Shown here: piece after piece, positions 36,236 to 44,060 of the stretch | Position numbering within the stretch: the first letter of the stretch is position 1 | How the letters are laid out: each line of letters starts with the position of its first letter | Source of the DNA: JAOUFP01 sp963801505 | GTDB taxonomy: Bacteria > Nitrospirota > Thermodesulfovibrionia > Thermodesulfovibrionales > UBA6898 | Reading direction: 5' to 3' | NCBI GenBank assembly: GCA_963801505.1 | Contig: CAWDEY010000011.1 | Location: 186,001 to 250,000, forward strand | Length of the DNA: 64,000 bases | Notes under the pieces: model-generated | Database searches by the model: none | The model's input: only the letters and a program-made list of their open reading frames with translations | Told to the model about the DNA's origin: nothing | Translations under genes and position numbers: made by a program

Positions 36236-36997
36236 ATGGACGAATGGAAGCAAAACGTATATTTTGTGCTTGTTGAACCGGAAGAACATGGCAATATCGG
36301 AGCTTCAGCAAGGGCCATAAAGAATATGGGTTTTACGAACCTCTGCCTTGTAAAGCCTCCTGCCGGGATGTCTGAAGAGGGGAGATGGTTTGCCCGCAAT
36401 GCCCATGATGTCCTGGACTCTGCAGAGGTCCATGCCTCAGTTGAGGAAGCCATACGCGACAAGGCCGTCATAGTGGGAACAACCCGAAGGGAAGGAAAGA
36501 GGCGCGGCGTTATATTGTCTGCTGAAAAAGGGGCTGCAAGGGTCCGCGAAATATCGGAAGGCAACAAAGTTGCGGTGCTTTTTGGCAGGGAGGCAAGGGG
36601 ACTCTTTAATGATGAGGTCGATGAGTGCGGTTTTATGATCAAGATCTCCAGCAGTAAACTCCAGCCATCTCTGAATCTCTCACAGGCAGTCCTTATCATC
36701 GCCTATGAGCTTTCAAAATACGGAGAAGCAGCAGGATGCAGCTTCAGGAAAAAGAGATATGACAACTCGGCACTGATAACAAACCTTAAAGCATATGAAG
36801 AAATCTCGGTCCTCTATGAAAGGATATCACGGGTGCTGGAACTGCTTGAATACATACCAAGAGGTGACAGAAACCTTATGGAAAATATCATCGTCAGCCT
36901 TAAACATTTCATAGGCAGGGCCGGGATCACTGAAAAGGAGCTCAACATGATCCAGGGCATCTGCACCCAGATAGAAAAAAAGGTGACTAAAAGATAG
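36236..36997 (+). CDS. trmJ: tRNA/rRNA 2'-O-methyltransferase, TrmJ-like (SPOUT)
   Basis: The 253-residue protein is a SpoU-type SPOUT methyltransferase. Its N-terminal EPEEHGNIGASARAIKNMGF, mid ALF-type VAVLFGREARGL and C-terminal PSLNLSQAV motifs form the trefoil-knot SAM site. A C-terminal helical extension (about 170-253) matches TrmJ, which methylates ribose at tRNA position 32. TrmJ versus another LasT-family member cannot be settled by eye. Confidence 0.8.
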   Translation: MDEWKQNVYFVLVEPEEHGNIGASARAIKNMGFTNLCLVKPPAGMSEEGRWFARNAHDVLDSAEVHASVEEAIRDKAVIVGTTRREGKRRGVILSAEKGAARVREISEGNKVAVLFGREARGLFNDEVDECGFMIKISSSKLQPSLNLSQAVLIIAYELSKYGEAAGCSFRKKRYDNSALITNLKAYEEISVLYERISRVLELLEYIPRGDRNLMENIIVSLKHFIGRAGITEKELNMIQGICTQIEKKVTKR

Positions 36998-37140
36998 GGC
37001 TTAGTACAAATCGGTTTGCTCCGCCAAATACCTCAATGCCAGGCCCACCCCTCCACGACCCTCCATGTATGATAAGCTTTATTTATGGATATGTTTTCCA
37101 GTAGCCTGTAATTATTTTTTATTAATGTAAGGAGGTCATT

Positions 37141-37446
37141 ATGTTGGTAGAATTCAGCATTGTGCCTATTGGCATTGGCAGCAGCATCGGTGAGAAGGTG
37201 GCTGAGGTCATGAGGATTGTGGATGGCAGCGGATTGCCCTATAAGATCAACCCGATGGGTACGGTCATTGAGGGCCAATGGGATGAAGTGATGAAGATCG
37301 TCAGGAAATGCCACATGGCGGTCATGAAGAAAGGGGAAAGGGTATTGACCAAAATAACCATTGATGACAGGAAGGGGATGCCAAACAGGATTGACGCAAA
37401 GGTGAAATCCATTGAGCGGAGAATAGGGAAGTCTCTCAGAAAGTGA
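37141..37446 (+). CDS. MTH1187-family thiamine-binding protein
   Basis: The 101-residue protein matches the MTH1187/YkoF-like (UPF0045) family, ferredoxin-like small proteins that bind thiamine or HMP. Typical parts are EFSIVPIG, GLPYKINPMGTVIEG, and the final KSIERRIG. A clear AAGGAGGT site precedes the ATG. It is near but not within the thi operon, and no riboswitch is seen before it. Endonuclease V begins 19 bases after. Confidence 0.8.
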   Translation: MLVEFSIVPIGIGSSIGEKVAEVMRIVDGSGLPYKINPMGTVIEGQWDEVMKIVRKCHMAVMKKGERVLTKITIDDRKGMPNRIDAKVKSIERRIGKSLRK

Positions 37447-37464
37447 TATGGGCCTAAAGAAACT

Positions 37465-38130
37465 GTGTTAGTCTTCTGGCCAAAAACAATAGAAGATGCC
37501 AGGAGGCTCCAGGATGAAATTTCCAAAAAGGTCGTTCTGGAGCCCCTGAAAGGGGAAATAAATGCGGTCGGCGGGGTAGACGCTTTATCTGACGGGGAAA
37601 ATATAATAGGATGCGTATCTGTTTTTGACTATAGATCTCTTGTTCCTGCAGAAGAAACATACAGCATCGTAAAGACCTCATTGCCCTATATCCCGGGGTA
37701 TCTGACTTTCAGAGAGGGGCCTGCAATGCTCTCAGCCCTGGAACGTCTCAGCCGTCTGCCTGACATTCTTATATTTGACGGCCATGGGATTGCCCATCCC
37801 AGGGGCGCAGGCATTGCCACACATCTTGGCGTACTGCTTGACATGCCATCTATAGGGTGCGCCAAAAAATGCCTGGTGGGCGAGTATCAGAAACCTTCCC
37901 CGGAGAAAGGCTCCTGGGAGCCGCTTATTTATAAAGACAAAATCGTTGGCGCTGCGCTTGTGACACGCAGCGGCTGCAAACCCGTTTTTATCTCACTCGG
38001 CCACCGTATCACTCTGGAGGAGTCCCTGTCAGTAATCCTGAATCTCGCTCCACGCTTCCGGATTCCCGAGCCGATAAGGGCCGCCGACAGTCTTTCAAGG
38101 AGATTAAAAAAAGAGCGCAATATGACATAG
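37465..38130 (+). CDS. nfi: Endonuclease V (deoxyinosine repair)
   Basis: Endonuclease V nicks DNA near deoxyinosine and other deaminated bases. The 221-residue protein has GGVDAL (catalytic Asp), PYIPGYLTFREGP and DGHGIAHPRGAGIATHLG, then IGCAKKCLVGEY, all family motifs. The start is a GTG at 37465; an ATG at 37448 hits a stop after seven codons. No strong ribosome site is visible. It follows the thiamine-binding gene closely. Confidence 0.92.
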   Translation: MLVFWPKTIEDARRLQDEISKKVVLEPLKGEINAVGGVDALSDGENIIGCVSVFDYRSLVPAEETYSIVKTSLPYIPGYLTFREGPAMLSALERLSRLPDILIFDGHGIAHPRGAGIATHLGVLLDMPSIGCAKKCLVGEYQKPSPEKGSWEPLIYKDKIVGAALVTRSGCKPVFISLGHRITLEESLSVILNLAPRFRIPEPIRAADSLSRRLKKERNMT

Positions 38131-38230
38131 CCGGCATTTGAGTTTACAATCTCTGTAAACAAAACGCCTGTTAGTTGCTTACAGAAGCTCTCAAAGATTT
38201 TAGATTTTAGTCGTCGAGCAGTTCCCCTTG

Positions 38231-38242
38231 CTATACGTAACA
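38231..38242 (+). repeat. Left terminal inverted repeat
   Basis: CTATACGTAACA, directly preceded by CCCCTTG. Pairs with 40280-40291. Confidence 0.75.
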
Positions 38243-38314
38243 AAATTAATTGATTCTTAAGACCACCCAGGGTCATTATCAAGCCTGCTTTTTCAAAGAG
38301 AAAGAGGAGGAATA

Positions 38315-39329
38315 ATGATCCAGGCAAGACCGATCAGCAGCAGACCGCACAACAGTGAAATCGAAGCAGTAAATTATCAAGGCATAGCAGACACTCCTAT
38401 TGATCGCATTCTCCGGAAGATCACGAAGATGGAGCTTCCCACCAAGGAGCACATCGAGAGCTATATGCGCCATAAGTGGAGAATGAACCACAAGCGAAGC
38501 ACCCTTAAGAGCAGCTTCCACGCAGTAAGTTCCTTTCTCACTTTTTATGCTGGCTTAGGCAAGAGGCAACTTATAGATATTGTCAGTGACGATTTGGAGG
38601 CATTTATAGAGCATGAGCAGGATCGGGGGCTGAAAGTCACGACGGCCAGAACACGACTTAAGCAACTGAGGGCTTTCATGAGGTTCCTGATCGATCAGGA
38701 TATCATTAGTGAGCATGTACTTAAACGCAAGATCAAACTGAAAGTACCGGATTACCTTCCAAGAGCTATTGCCCCTGGCGATGTCAGAAAGCTTCTCGGT
38801 GTTATTGACAGAGATTCGTGACCGTGCACTCATCCTGGTACTCTTAAGAACAGGCATGAGAATAGGTGAACTTCTCGGCTTGAAGATGATCGATCTTGAT
38901 GTCCGTGAGAAGAAGATACACATCTATGAGGGGGAAAAGAACTGCCTTGGACGCGTGGTATATCTCAGCGATGATGCACTGATGGCCTTAAAGCTTTGGC
39001 TCTCCAAGAGAAAGCCAGAAAAAGAGTATCTCTTCTATGGGTTGAGAACTAAACAGTTATGTTACACAACGTCCCGGAATATCTTCACGCAGTCTTTGAG
39101 GGAAACAGGGCTGCAGGGCAAAGGATATACGCTCCACAGCCTCCGGCATACCTTTGCAAGTGAACTGCTCAATGCCGGCATGCGCCTGGAATGTCTCCAG
39201 TTGCTGTTAGGGCATCGCGACATAGAGATGACTCGTCGATATGCTCGCCTGACTGACAGAAGTCGGGAAGAGGAATATTTTCGTGCCATGGTGATTATCG
39301 AGCAGGGAGGCATTCATGGAGCCTACTGA
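38315..39329 (+). pseudogene. Tyrosine recombinase 1, frameshifted
   Basis: The start follows GAGGAGG. The first 169 codons encode the core-binding SAM-like domain and the LPRAIAPGDVRKLL block; the frame then shifts near 38809, in GACAGAGATTCG. The catalytic domain continues in the +1 frame: Arg in RTGMRIGELLGL, YLSDDAL, HSLRHTFASELLNAG, LGHRDIEMTRRYARLT with the nucleophile Tyr. All R-H-R-H-Y residues are present. No slippery heptamer is seen at the break, so programmed frameshifting is unlikely. It overlaps the next recombinase by 14 bases. Confidence 0.85.
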
Positions 39330-40257
39330 TGCAGTTGCCAGGTACAGGAGATTCCTGAAGCGAAGGAACTATTCGGCACACACGGTGAAAAACTACATGA
39401 ATATTCTCGGCCACTTCAGTGTTTGGCTACAGGTTCCCATAGAGCAGGTAACCTCCAAGGAAACCGACGCATATATGGATTATCTATTGCGAAGGAGAAA
39501 GAAACCAAAGACTATCAACTGTCATTTCGGCTGCATCCATGCTTTCTACGAGTATCTGATCGAAGACGAGGGAATGCCTCTTATCAACCCTCTGAAAAAG
39601 AAGTATAGGCTGCGTCTGTCCAGGCCGCTGCCCAAACATCTCAGAGACGAACAGGTTGTGGCACTCTTCAACGAAATCAGTGATGCCAGAGATCGGGCCA
39701 TGTTTATGGTGATGCTCAGGTGCGGTCTGCGTGTTGAAGAGGTTGCACGACTGACAGTGGATGCGATAGAGTATCGCAGCAGACGGCTTTATGTATACAA
39801 TGGAAAAGGCAGCAAAGACAGGGTTGTCTATCTCAGCGACGATGCGCTGAGCGCCTTAGAGGCGTATATGCAGAAACGGAAATGGTCTAAGGAGAAAAGA
39901 GTGTTCTTAGTGCAGAAGGGGCCGCTGAGAGGAAAGCCGATATCGGTTCGTGGCATTCAAAAAAGGATTGAACACTATGCACAGAGGGCTGAGATAAGGG
40001 TGTCCTGTCATCACTTGAGGCACACTATGGCAACCCAGCTCTTGAACGCGGATGCCGATCTTGTCACCATCCAGGATCTGTTGGGCCACAGCCTTATTAC
40101 TACAACCCAGTGTTATTGTAGAGTCTCCAATCTCAAAGTACAGAGAGATTATTACAAGGCCATAAAGGTTGTAATGCAGAGGACCCAGCCAAGAAGAGAG
40201 GACGACTTTGAGTTGAATGATAAAAGTGCTCGCGGAGAGCAGAGTGTAACTAACTGA
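39316..40257 (+). CDS. Tyrosine recombinase 2 (XerD-like)
   Basis: The 313-residue protein is intact. The N-terminal SAM-like domain has YSAHTVKNYMNILGHFSVW. The catalytic domain has MLRCGLRVEEVARL, VYLSDDALSAL, HHLRHTMATQLLNAD and LGHSLITTTQCYCRVS, which supplies the nucleophile Tyr. It is clearly related to the upstream recombinase (shared YLSDDAL--AL and HxLRHT blocks). The ATG lies inside the end of the first gene, so translational coupling is likely. It should cut and join at short core sites such as those flanking this element. Confidence 0.9.
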   Translation: MEPTDAVARYRRFLKRRNYSAHTVKNYMNILGHFSVWLQVPIEQVTSKETDAYMDYLLRRRKKPKTINCHFGCIHAFYEYLIEDEGMPLINPLKKKYRLRLSRPLPKHLRDEQVVALFNEISDARDRAMFMVMLRCGLRVEEVARLTVDAIEYRSRRLYVYNGKGSKDRVVYLSDDALSALEAYMQKRKWSKEKRVFLVQKGPLRGKPISVRGIQKRIEHYAQRAEIRVSCHHLRHTMATQLLNADADLVTIQDLLGHSLITTTQCYCRVSNLKVQRDYYKAIKVVMQRTQPRREDDFELNDKSARGEQSVTN

Positions 40258-40279
40258 AAACACAATAAAAAGCAGGTTA

Positions 40280-40291
40280 TGTTACGTATAG
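40280..40291 (-). repeat. Right terminal inverted repeat
   Basis: TGTTACGTATAG, directly followed by CCCCTTG. Perfect complement of 38231-38242. Confidence 0.75.
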
Positions 40292-40522
40292 CCCCTTGGA
40301 GTCCGCATATTAAGAGACAGCTCTATCAGGCTCACTTTCTTCCGGAACTACCCGGCGGAGTGCACTCAATGACCCTTGTTTGATATTGGCGGAAATCCAT
40401 AGAGATGTCTTTCCTATTGCCCTTTATGAAAAACGCCCGCCTCTTGATTTTATTCACTTCTTGTGATAGTTAGGAAGGAGAACAGAGGGTTAAGTCTAGT
40501 ATTTATCACAAGGAGGAGATAA

Positions 40523-40841
40523 ATGGGAATCGAGTCTAATACACAGGATCCTATTGTAACGGATGGAGATAAGTACTCGGTTGTTTTAGAAAACGAACGC
40601 GTTAGGGTACTCAGGTATCACGATGAGCCTGGGGACAGAACTTTACAACACTATCACCCTGACTACGTATTGTATGCGGAGTCCTCTTTCAAACGTCGTT
40701 TGACATTTTCTGATGATAAAAAGGTGGAAGTTGACGTCAAAGCTGGGAGTGTTGTTTGGATGAAAGGGCATATACATATCGGTGAAATCTAGAGGATAGA
40801 AATCTGACGTCGTAATTGTCGAACTGAAGGAAACTGAATAG
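40523..40841 (+). pseudogene. Small cupin protein with disrupted C-terminus
   Basis: An intact first part (89 codons) behind AAGGAGGAG encodes a cupin-like barrel: VVLENERVRVLRYHDEPGD, QHYHPDYVLY with the metal-binding His pair, and VWMKGHIHIGE. The usual cupin end (IVELKETE) is present but lies in other frames; LEDRNLTS near 40789-40812 and VVIVELKETE from 40809 show two indels. The short form might still fold partly. It lies just beyond the recombinase element. Confidence 0.6.
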
Positions 40842-40999
40842 TGCAGATAGGGGACGTTGCCAACTTAAACAACATGCAACAGGGGCCATGGTTCCACCCA
40901 GGCGCACAAGCCGATAAATGGCTTAGTTGTTGTTACAGCTTGATTACTTTCTGATAATCTTTAAAATTGCCACCCTTTTGGTGAGTAGTTGGAGGTGGA

Positions 41000-41209
41000 A
41001 TGCGCACCATCACTCATCGAAGTACAGATGCGGATTTTCAGGTGGATATAGTAAATTCAGAAGGACCGAGGCAGTTGTTATTCCAGAAAGTAGTTGAAAC
41101 ATACAGAATCAGAATCTTGTTCATCGGCGAGGACAAGAGGTACCCTGTAGAAGAACAGAGCAAGGGGGAAGAGGCGGGTCACTTACGAGATGATGGTTCG
41201 ACAGTCTGA
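41000..41209 (+). CDS. Doubtful small hypothetical ORF
   Basis: A 69-codon frame with GGAGGT seven bases before its ATG. The predicted protein (RTITHRSTDADFQVDIVNSE...) has no recognised domain and ends inside the next small frame. The surrounding zone is full of broken genes, so this may be a remnant. Confidence 0.25.
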   Translation: MRTITHRSTDADFQVDIVNSEGPRQLLFQKVVETYRIRILFIGEDKRYPVEEQSKGEEAGHLRDDGSTV

Positions 41210-41351
41210 TTCAACACCCAAGAAATCAGCCAAATCATTCTACACCCTTTCGTCCGATGAGATGAAACTCGTGAATCTCTACCGGCAGGTACCGGATTCC
41301 CAGACACGGAACCTCGTGGCCCAGGTCGCCAAGCTCGCGTCGAAGAAGTAG
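41190..41351 (+). CDS. Small hypothetical protein, possible regulator fragment
   Basis: A 53-codon frame encoding a basic Ser/Lys-rich start and a helical part, LSSDEMKLVNLYRQVPDSQ then TRNLVAQVAKLASKK. The helical part resembles the C-terminal tail seen after helix-turn-helix domains in some phage-type regulators. No DNA-binding domain is present. It may be a fragment of a decayed gene. Confidence 0.35.
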   Translation: MMVRQSDSTPKKSAKSFYTLSSDEMKLVNLYRQVPDSQTRNLVAQVAKLASKK

Positions 41352-41439
41352 GGCGATTTTACGGTTGCCGCAAAATATCCATCACCACGGTCATTCATCA
41401 GCCGGATGTGAGCTTTTGCGGATTTGGGCGCAGCTATTT

Positions 41440-41941
41440 CTAAGGCTTGGACTGTCCGAGGCCTTTTTGTAATGAATAATAGCATTCATCGGTAAGTTCA
41501 GCCTGGCGTTGTTTAAAACAATCCAGTATTCCACCTAGCTTATTTATGCCTGGGCAGAGATAACGAGCGTCGGATTCACATTGCTTGCGGATATTATCTA
41601 TTTCAGCCACTTTTTGAGCACACTGCCGGTGATAATTGCGTCTCATTTTGAACCAGACAATCCATTAATTGACCGACCCCGGCTCCCGGTGCCAAATCAG
41701 GACAGAGCCTTTGCATCAGACAATTCATCAATTGCCCATCCCCCGGCTTCATACCGGGACAGAGATTTAGAGCGTCACCCGCGCAAGCCCACTTCAGACT
41801 TTGACCGTCCCACATCGGAATTTGACTGTTAGTCATTGTGTTGTTTGACCAATCCGCCGCCGAGCAAATTCTGGGCATTGCACTTAAAATTAAAACAAAG
41901 ACCGCCGCAACTGACAACGCCAAACATAATGTCTTGTTCAT
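41440..41941 (-). pseudogene. Exported Cys-rich GLG1-repeat protein, frameshifted
   Basis: Behind AGGAGGAAG, the frame starts with a signal peptide (LCLALSVAAVFVLILSAMP) and at least two Cys-rich repeats: CAGDALNLCPGMKPGDGQL and LCPDLAPGAGVGQLMDCLVQ. After LSPA the frame breaks near 41628; the next repeat (CESDARYLCPG, GGILDCFKQRQAELTDEC) continues in another frame. The C---D---LCPG----G----CL pattern is the GLG1 Cys-rich repeat. One extra G explains the break. It is probably periplasmic if made. Confidence 0.65.
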
Positions 41942-42247
41942 ATCTTCCTCCTGATTGATTTTATATAGTAAATTGTATCATGCAACGGCAGCATAACCAA
42001 GTGAAGGCATAATCTTATACCGGTCGGTAAGGCGACTTACGCACGGTATTCAACAAAAAATGGGGGAAGGAAGAATTTCAAATCCTTTTTGTGAGCCACT
42101 TATGAATCATTTCTGCCGTATATAAGGTTGCTATTCGAATCAAATGACGGCGGAATGTCACAAATGTGTTTCTGTGAAGTCTTCAAGTAATTATGCCATA
42201 TGCCTAACGTTAAAATTGAAAGTGAAATTTCGAAGAAGGAGGTTAAT
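41942..42247. other. 306-bp stretch without a recognised gene
   Basis: AT-rich spacer between two minus-strand accessory genes. Only the ribosome site of the Cys-rich protein gene (near 41943) is recognisable. A GAAGGAGG at 42235 is on the plus strand with no frame behind it. Confidence 0.4.
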
Positions 42248-42862
42248 TCAAATTGTTCTTCTGTTATTGTAAAGCGCGCTTAGCCCCAAAAGAGAAATTA
42301 AGATGATCTTCCCCCATTCGGATATGGAGGGCACAGCTACAGCGGGATTTTGCAAGCTAGCTAGGTAATAGCCATATTGGCCAACCCCATACCCCCAAAA
42401 CGCAATGTTGTCGCCGCTAACACCCATGGCCGCAAATCCGGTAAAATACCCCGATCCCTCGGGAATTGACGCGTTAAGATCGACCACTTTGCTCAAGGTC
42501 GTTCCATTGTAAAGATATATACCTTGCTGTCCGCTGGCTCCAAATCCTGTGAAAACAACGGTTGCGCTGTCGATAAATGGGACATAAAAACCAGTAAAAT
42601 TTCCAGATCCACTAGGTATTGGAGTGTTTTGATCGACAACTTTACTTAAGGTCGTTCCATTGTAAAGATACATACCTCCCGCAGCACCACTACCAAAAAA
42701 AACTACATTTTCGCCGCTAATCCCTAAATCGTTCGCGAAAGAGGTAAAATTTCCAGATCCGCTAGGTATTGGAGTGTTTTGATCTGCCACTTTGCTTAAA
42801 ACAGATCCCTTGCAAAGATATATACCTTCCTGCAATGACCATATACCTGGCCATCTGACCAA
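42248..42862 (-). pseudogene. Tandem-repeat protein with IPTL-CTERM-like tail, N-terminally truncated
   Basis: Three approximately 58-residue repeats share GIYLYNGTTLSKVVD, NTPIPSGSGNFTGF and VSGDNVVFFG-like strands. They are followed by the sorting-type tail VPSISEWGKIILISLLGLSA and a basic end (NNRRT). The tail matches the IPTL-CTERM pattern (PSLSEWG, hydrophobic helix, Arg cluster), predicted to be processed at the membrane. No signal peptide is present: the frame begins in the middle of a repeat, so the 5' part has been lost. The DNA repeats are close enough for recombination. Confidence 0.65.
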
Positions 42863-43180
42863 GCGGTCAAGCCGCTGAACTATTTGTTACTGCATGTTTC
42901 TTCAATAAATCTTCAATAGTTTGGACTTTTAATACCTGTTTATTCGGAGGTGTATCTCGCGCTTTCTCCAAGCGCAGTAACTATGTGTATCAGGTGCACA
43001 TCGCACATAGGTTTAGTGCGCTATTGGGTGAAAAACTCAGGAACTGATCCGGACCCCGCTGTGCGCAAACCTCCACCCTCTCCCTGCATTTTTGGGCACA
43101 ATATGAGTCTGCATATAAAAGGTCAAAAGCATTATTCATATCACGTTGTATGGGAAGATATTTTGTGATAAAAGTAAATC
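42863..43180. other. 318-bp stretch without a supported gene
   Basis: Between the truncated repeat gene and a phosphoribosyltransferase. One open frame (42950-43168, plus) starts inside its own ribosome-site-like GGAGGTG and has no family likeness. No terminator or tRNA seen. Probably eroded sequence. Confidence 0.4.
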
Positions 43181-43864
43181 ATGAATGAGTTCGTGGAGGA
43201 CAGTGCTCTAAGAGACAGAAAATACGTTTTCGATGACAGACGTGACGCAGGGAAATTGCTTGCCGGCAAGCTTACGAAATATAAGGGCACAGACGCCCTC
43301 ATCCTCGCGATTCCTTCAGGAGGTCTGCCTGTTGCAGCCGAAATAGCGAGGGCACTCATCTTGCCATTGGATATCATTATTGTAAGGAAACTGCAGATAC
43401 CCAATAACCCCGAGGCTGGGTTTGGCGCTATGGGACCTGACGGAGATGTTATCGTTAATGAAGAATTGCTGAGCCAACTGATGCTGACAGAAGAAACGGT
43501 CAAGACCCAGATTAAAAAGACCGAAGAGGTGATACGGAAAAGAGATCGCCTCTTCAGGGCTGGAAGGCCTTTTCCATCATGCAAGGACAGAAGCGTCATT
43601 GTCGTTGATGACGGGCTCGCCTCAGGCTATACCATGCTCGCTGCTCTTAAGCACATAAGGAGGAAAATGCCCTCCAGTCTTATTGCAGCTGTCCCTACAG
43701 GGTCTGAGAGGACGATCAAAATAATCCAGAGGGAAACTGATGAAGTCGTTTGTCTAAACGTGAGAAGCGGTTTTTCTTTCGCTGTCGCTAATGCATACAG
43801 AAACTGGTATGATCTCACTGACGAAGACGTTCTGACAATCCTCAGGGACCAACGGCCCATGTAA
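43181..43864 (+). CDS. Type I phosphoribosyltransferase-domain protein
   Basis: The 227-residue protein has the PRPP-binding loop VIVVDDGLASGYTM near residues 143-156 and the early LAIPSGGLPVAAEIA segment with the pyrophosphate loop. These define the large COG1926-type phosphoribosyltransferase-like group, often linked to stress or dienelactone hydrolase genes. The real substrate is not known. It marks the end of the accessory zone. Confidence 0.8.
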   Translation: MNEFVEDSALRDRKYVFDDRRDAGKLLAGKLTKYKGTDALILAIPSGGLPVAAEIARALILPLDIIIVRKLQIPNNPEAGFGAMGPDGDVIVNEELLSQLMLTEETVKTQIKKTEEVIRKRDRLFRAGRPFPSCKDRSVIVVDDGLASGYTMLAALKHIRRKMPSSLIAAVPTGSERTIKIIQRETDEVVCLNVRSGFSFAVANAYRNWYDLTDEDVLTILRDQRPM

Positions 43865-44060
43865 CATGCTAAGAAGGGAATACTATGAACTCTTCTCCAA
43901 CACTACACCCGCCTTATTTTGCTTCGAGAGGTTTATATTGCTTTACAAAGCATATGCTTTTTTTTATCATGTAGCTATACTTGATGGATATGTAAAAAGT
44001 CCCATAACGCCTTGAATCTGTCATTTTGCGAAACCGTAATACTTTGACAGGGGAATGAAG

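Larger units (their letters stand above)
38231..40291 (+). mobile_element. Two-recombinase mobile element with 12-bp inverted ends and 7-bp flanking direct repeats
   Basis: CTATACGTAACA at 38231-38242 is perfectly repeated as its complement at 40280-40291. CCCCTTG lies immediately outside both ends (38224-38230 and 40292-40298). Inside are only two tandem tyrosine recombinase genes, the first frameshifted, so the 2061-bp unit carries no cargo. The layout is like Tn554-type or other tandem-recombinase elements that move through a short core, but it is not the three-gene RIT type. Boundaries are inferred from the repeats. Confidence 0.7.

Noticed and set aside
38315..39329. Programmed ribosomal frameshift in recombinase 1
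   Set aside because: No slippery heptamer or following structure is evident at GACAGAGATTCG; a simple indel is more likely.
38315..40257. Recombinase-in-trio (RIT) element
   Set aside because: The three open frames are really two recombinases, the first split by a frameshift; no third recombinase exists.
42950..43168. 72-codon plus-strand ORF
   Set aside because: Its GTG start lies inside its own ribosome-site-like sequence and the protein matches no known pattern.
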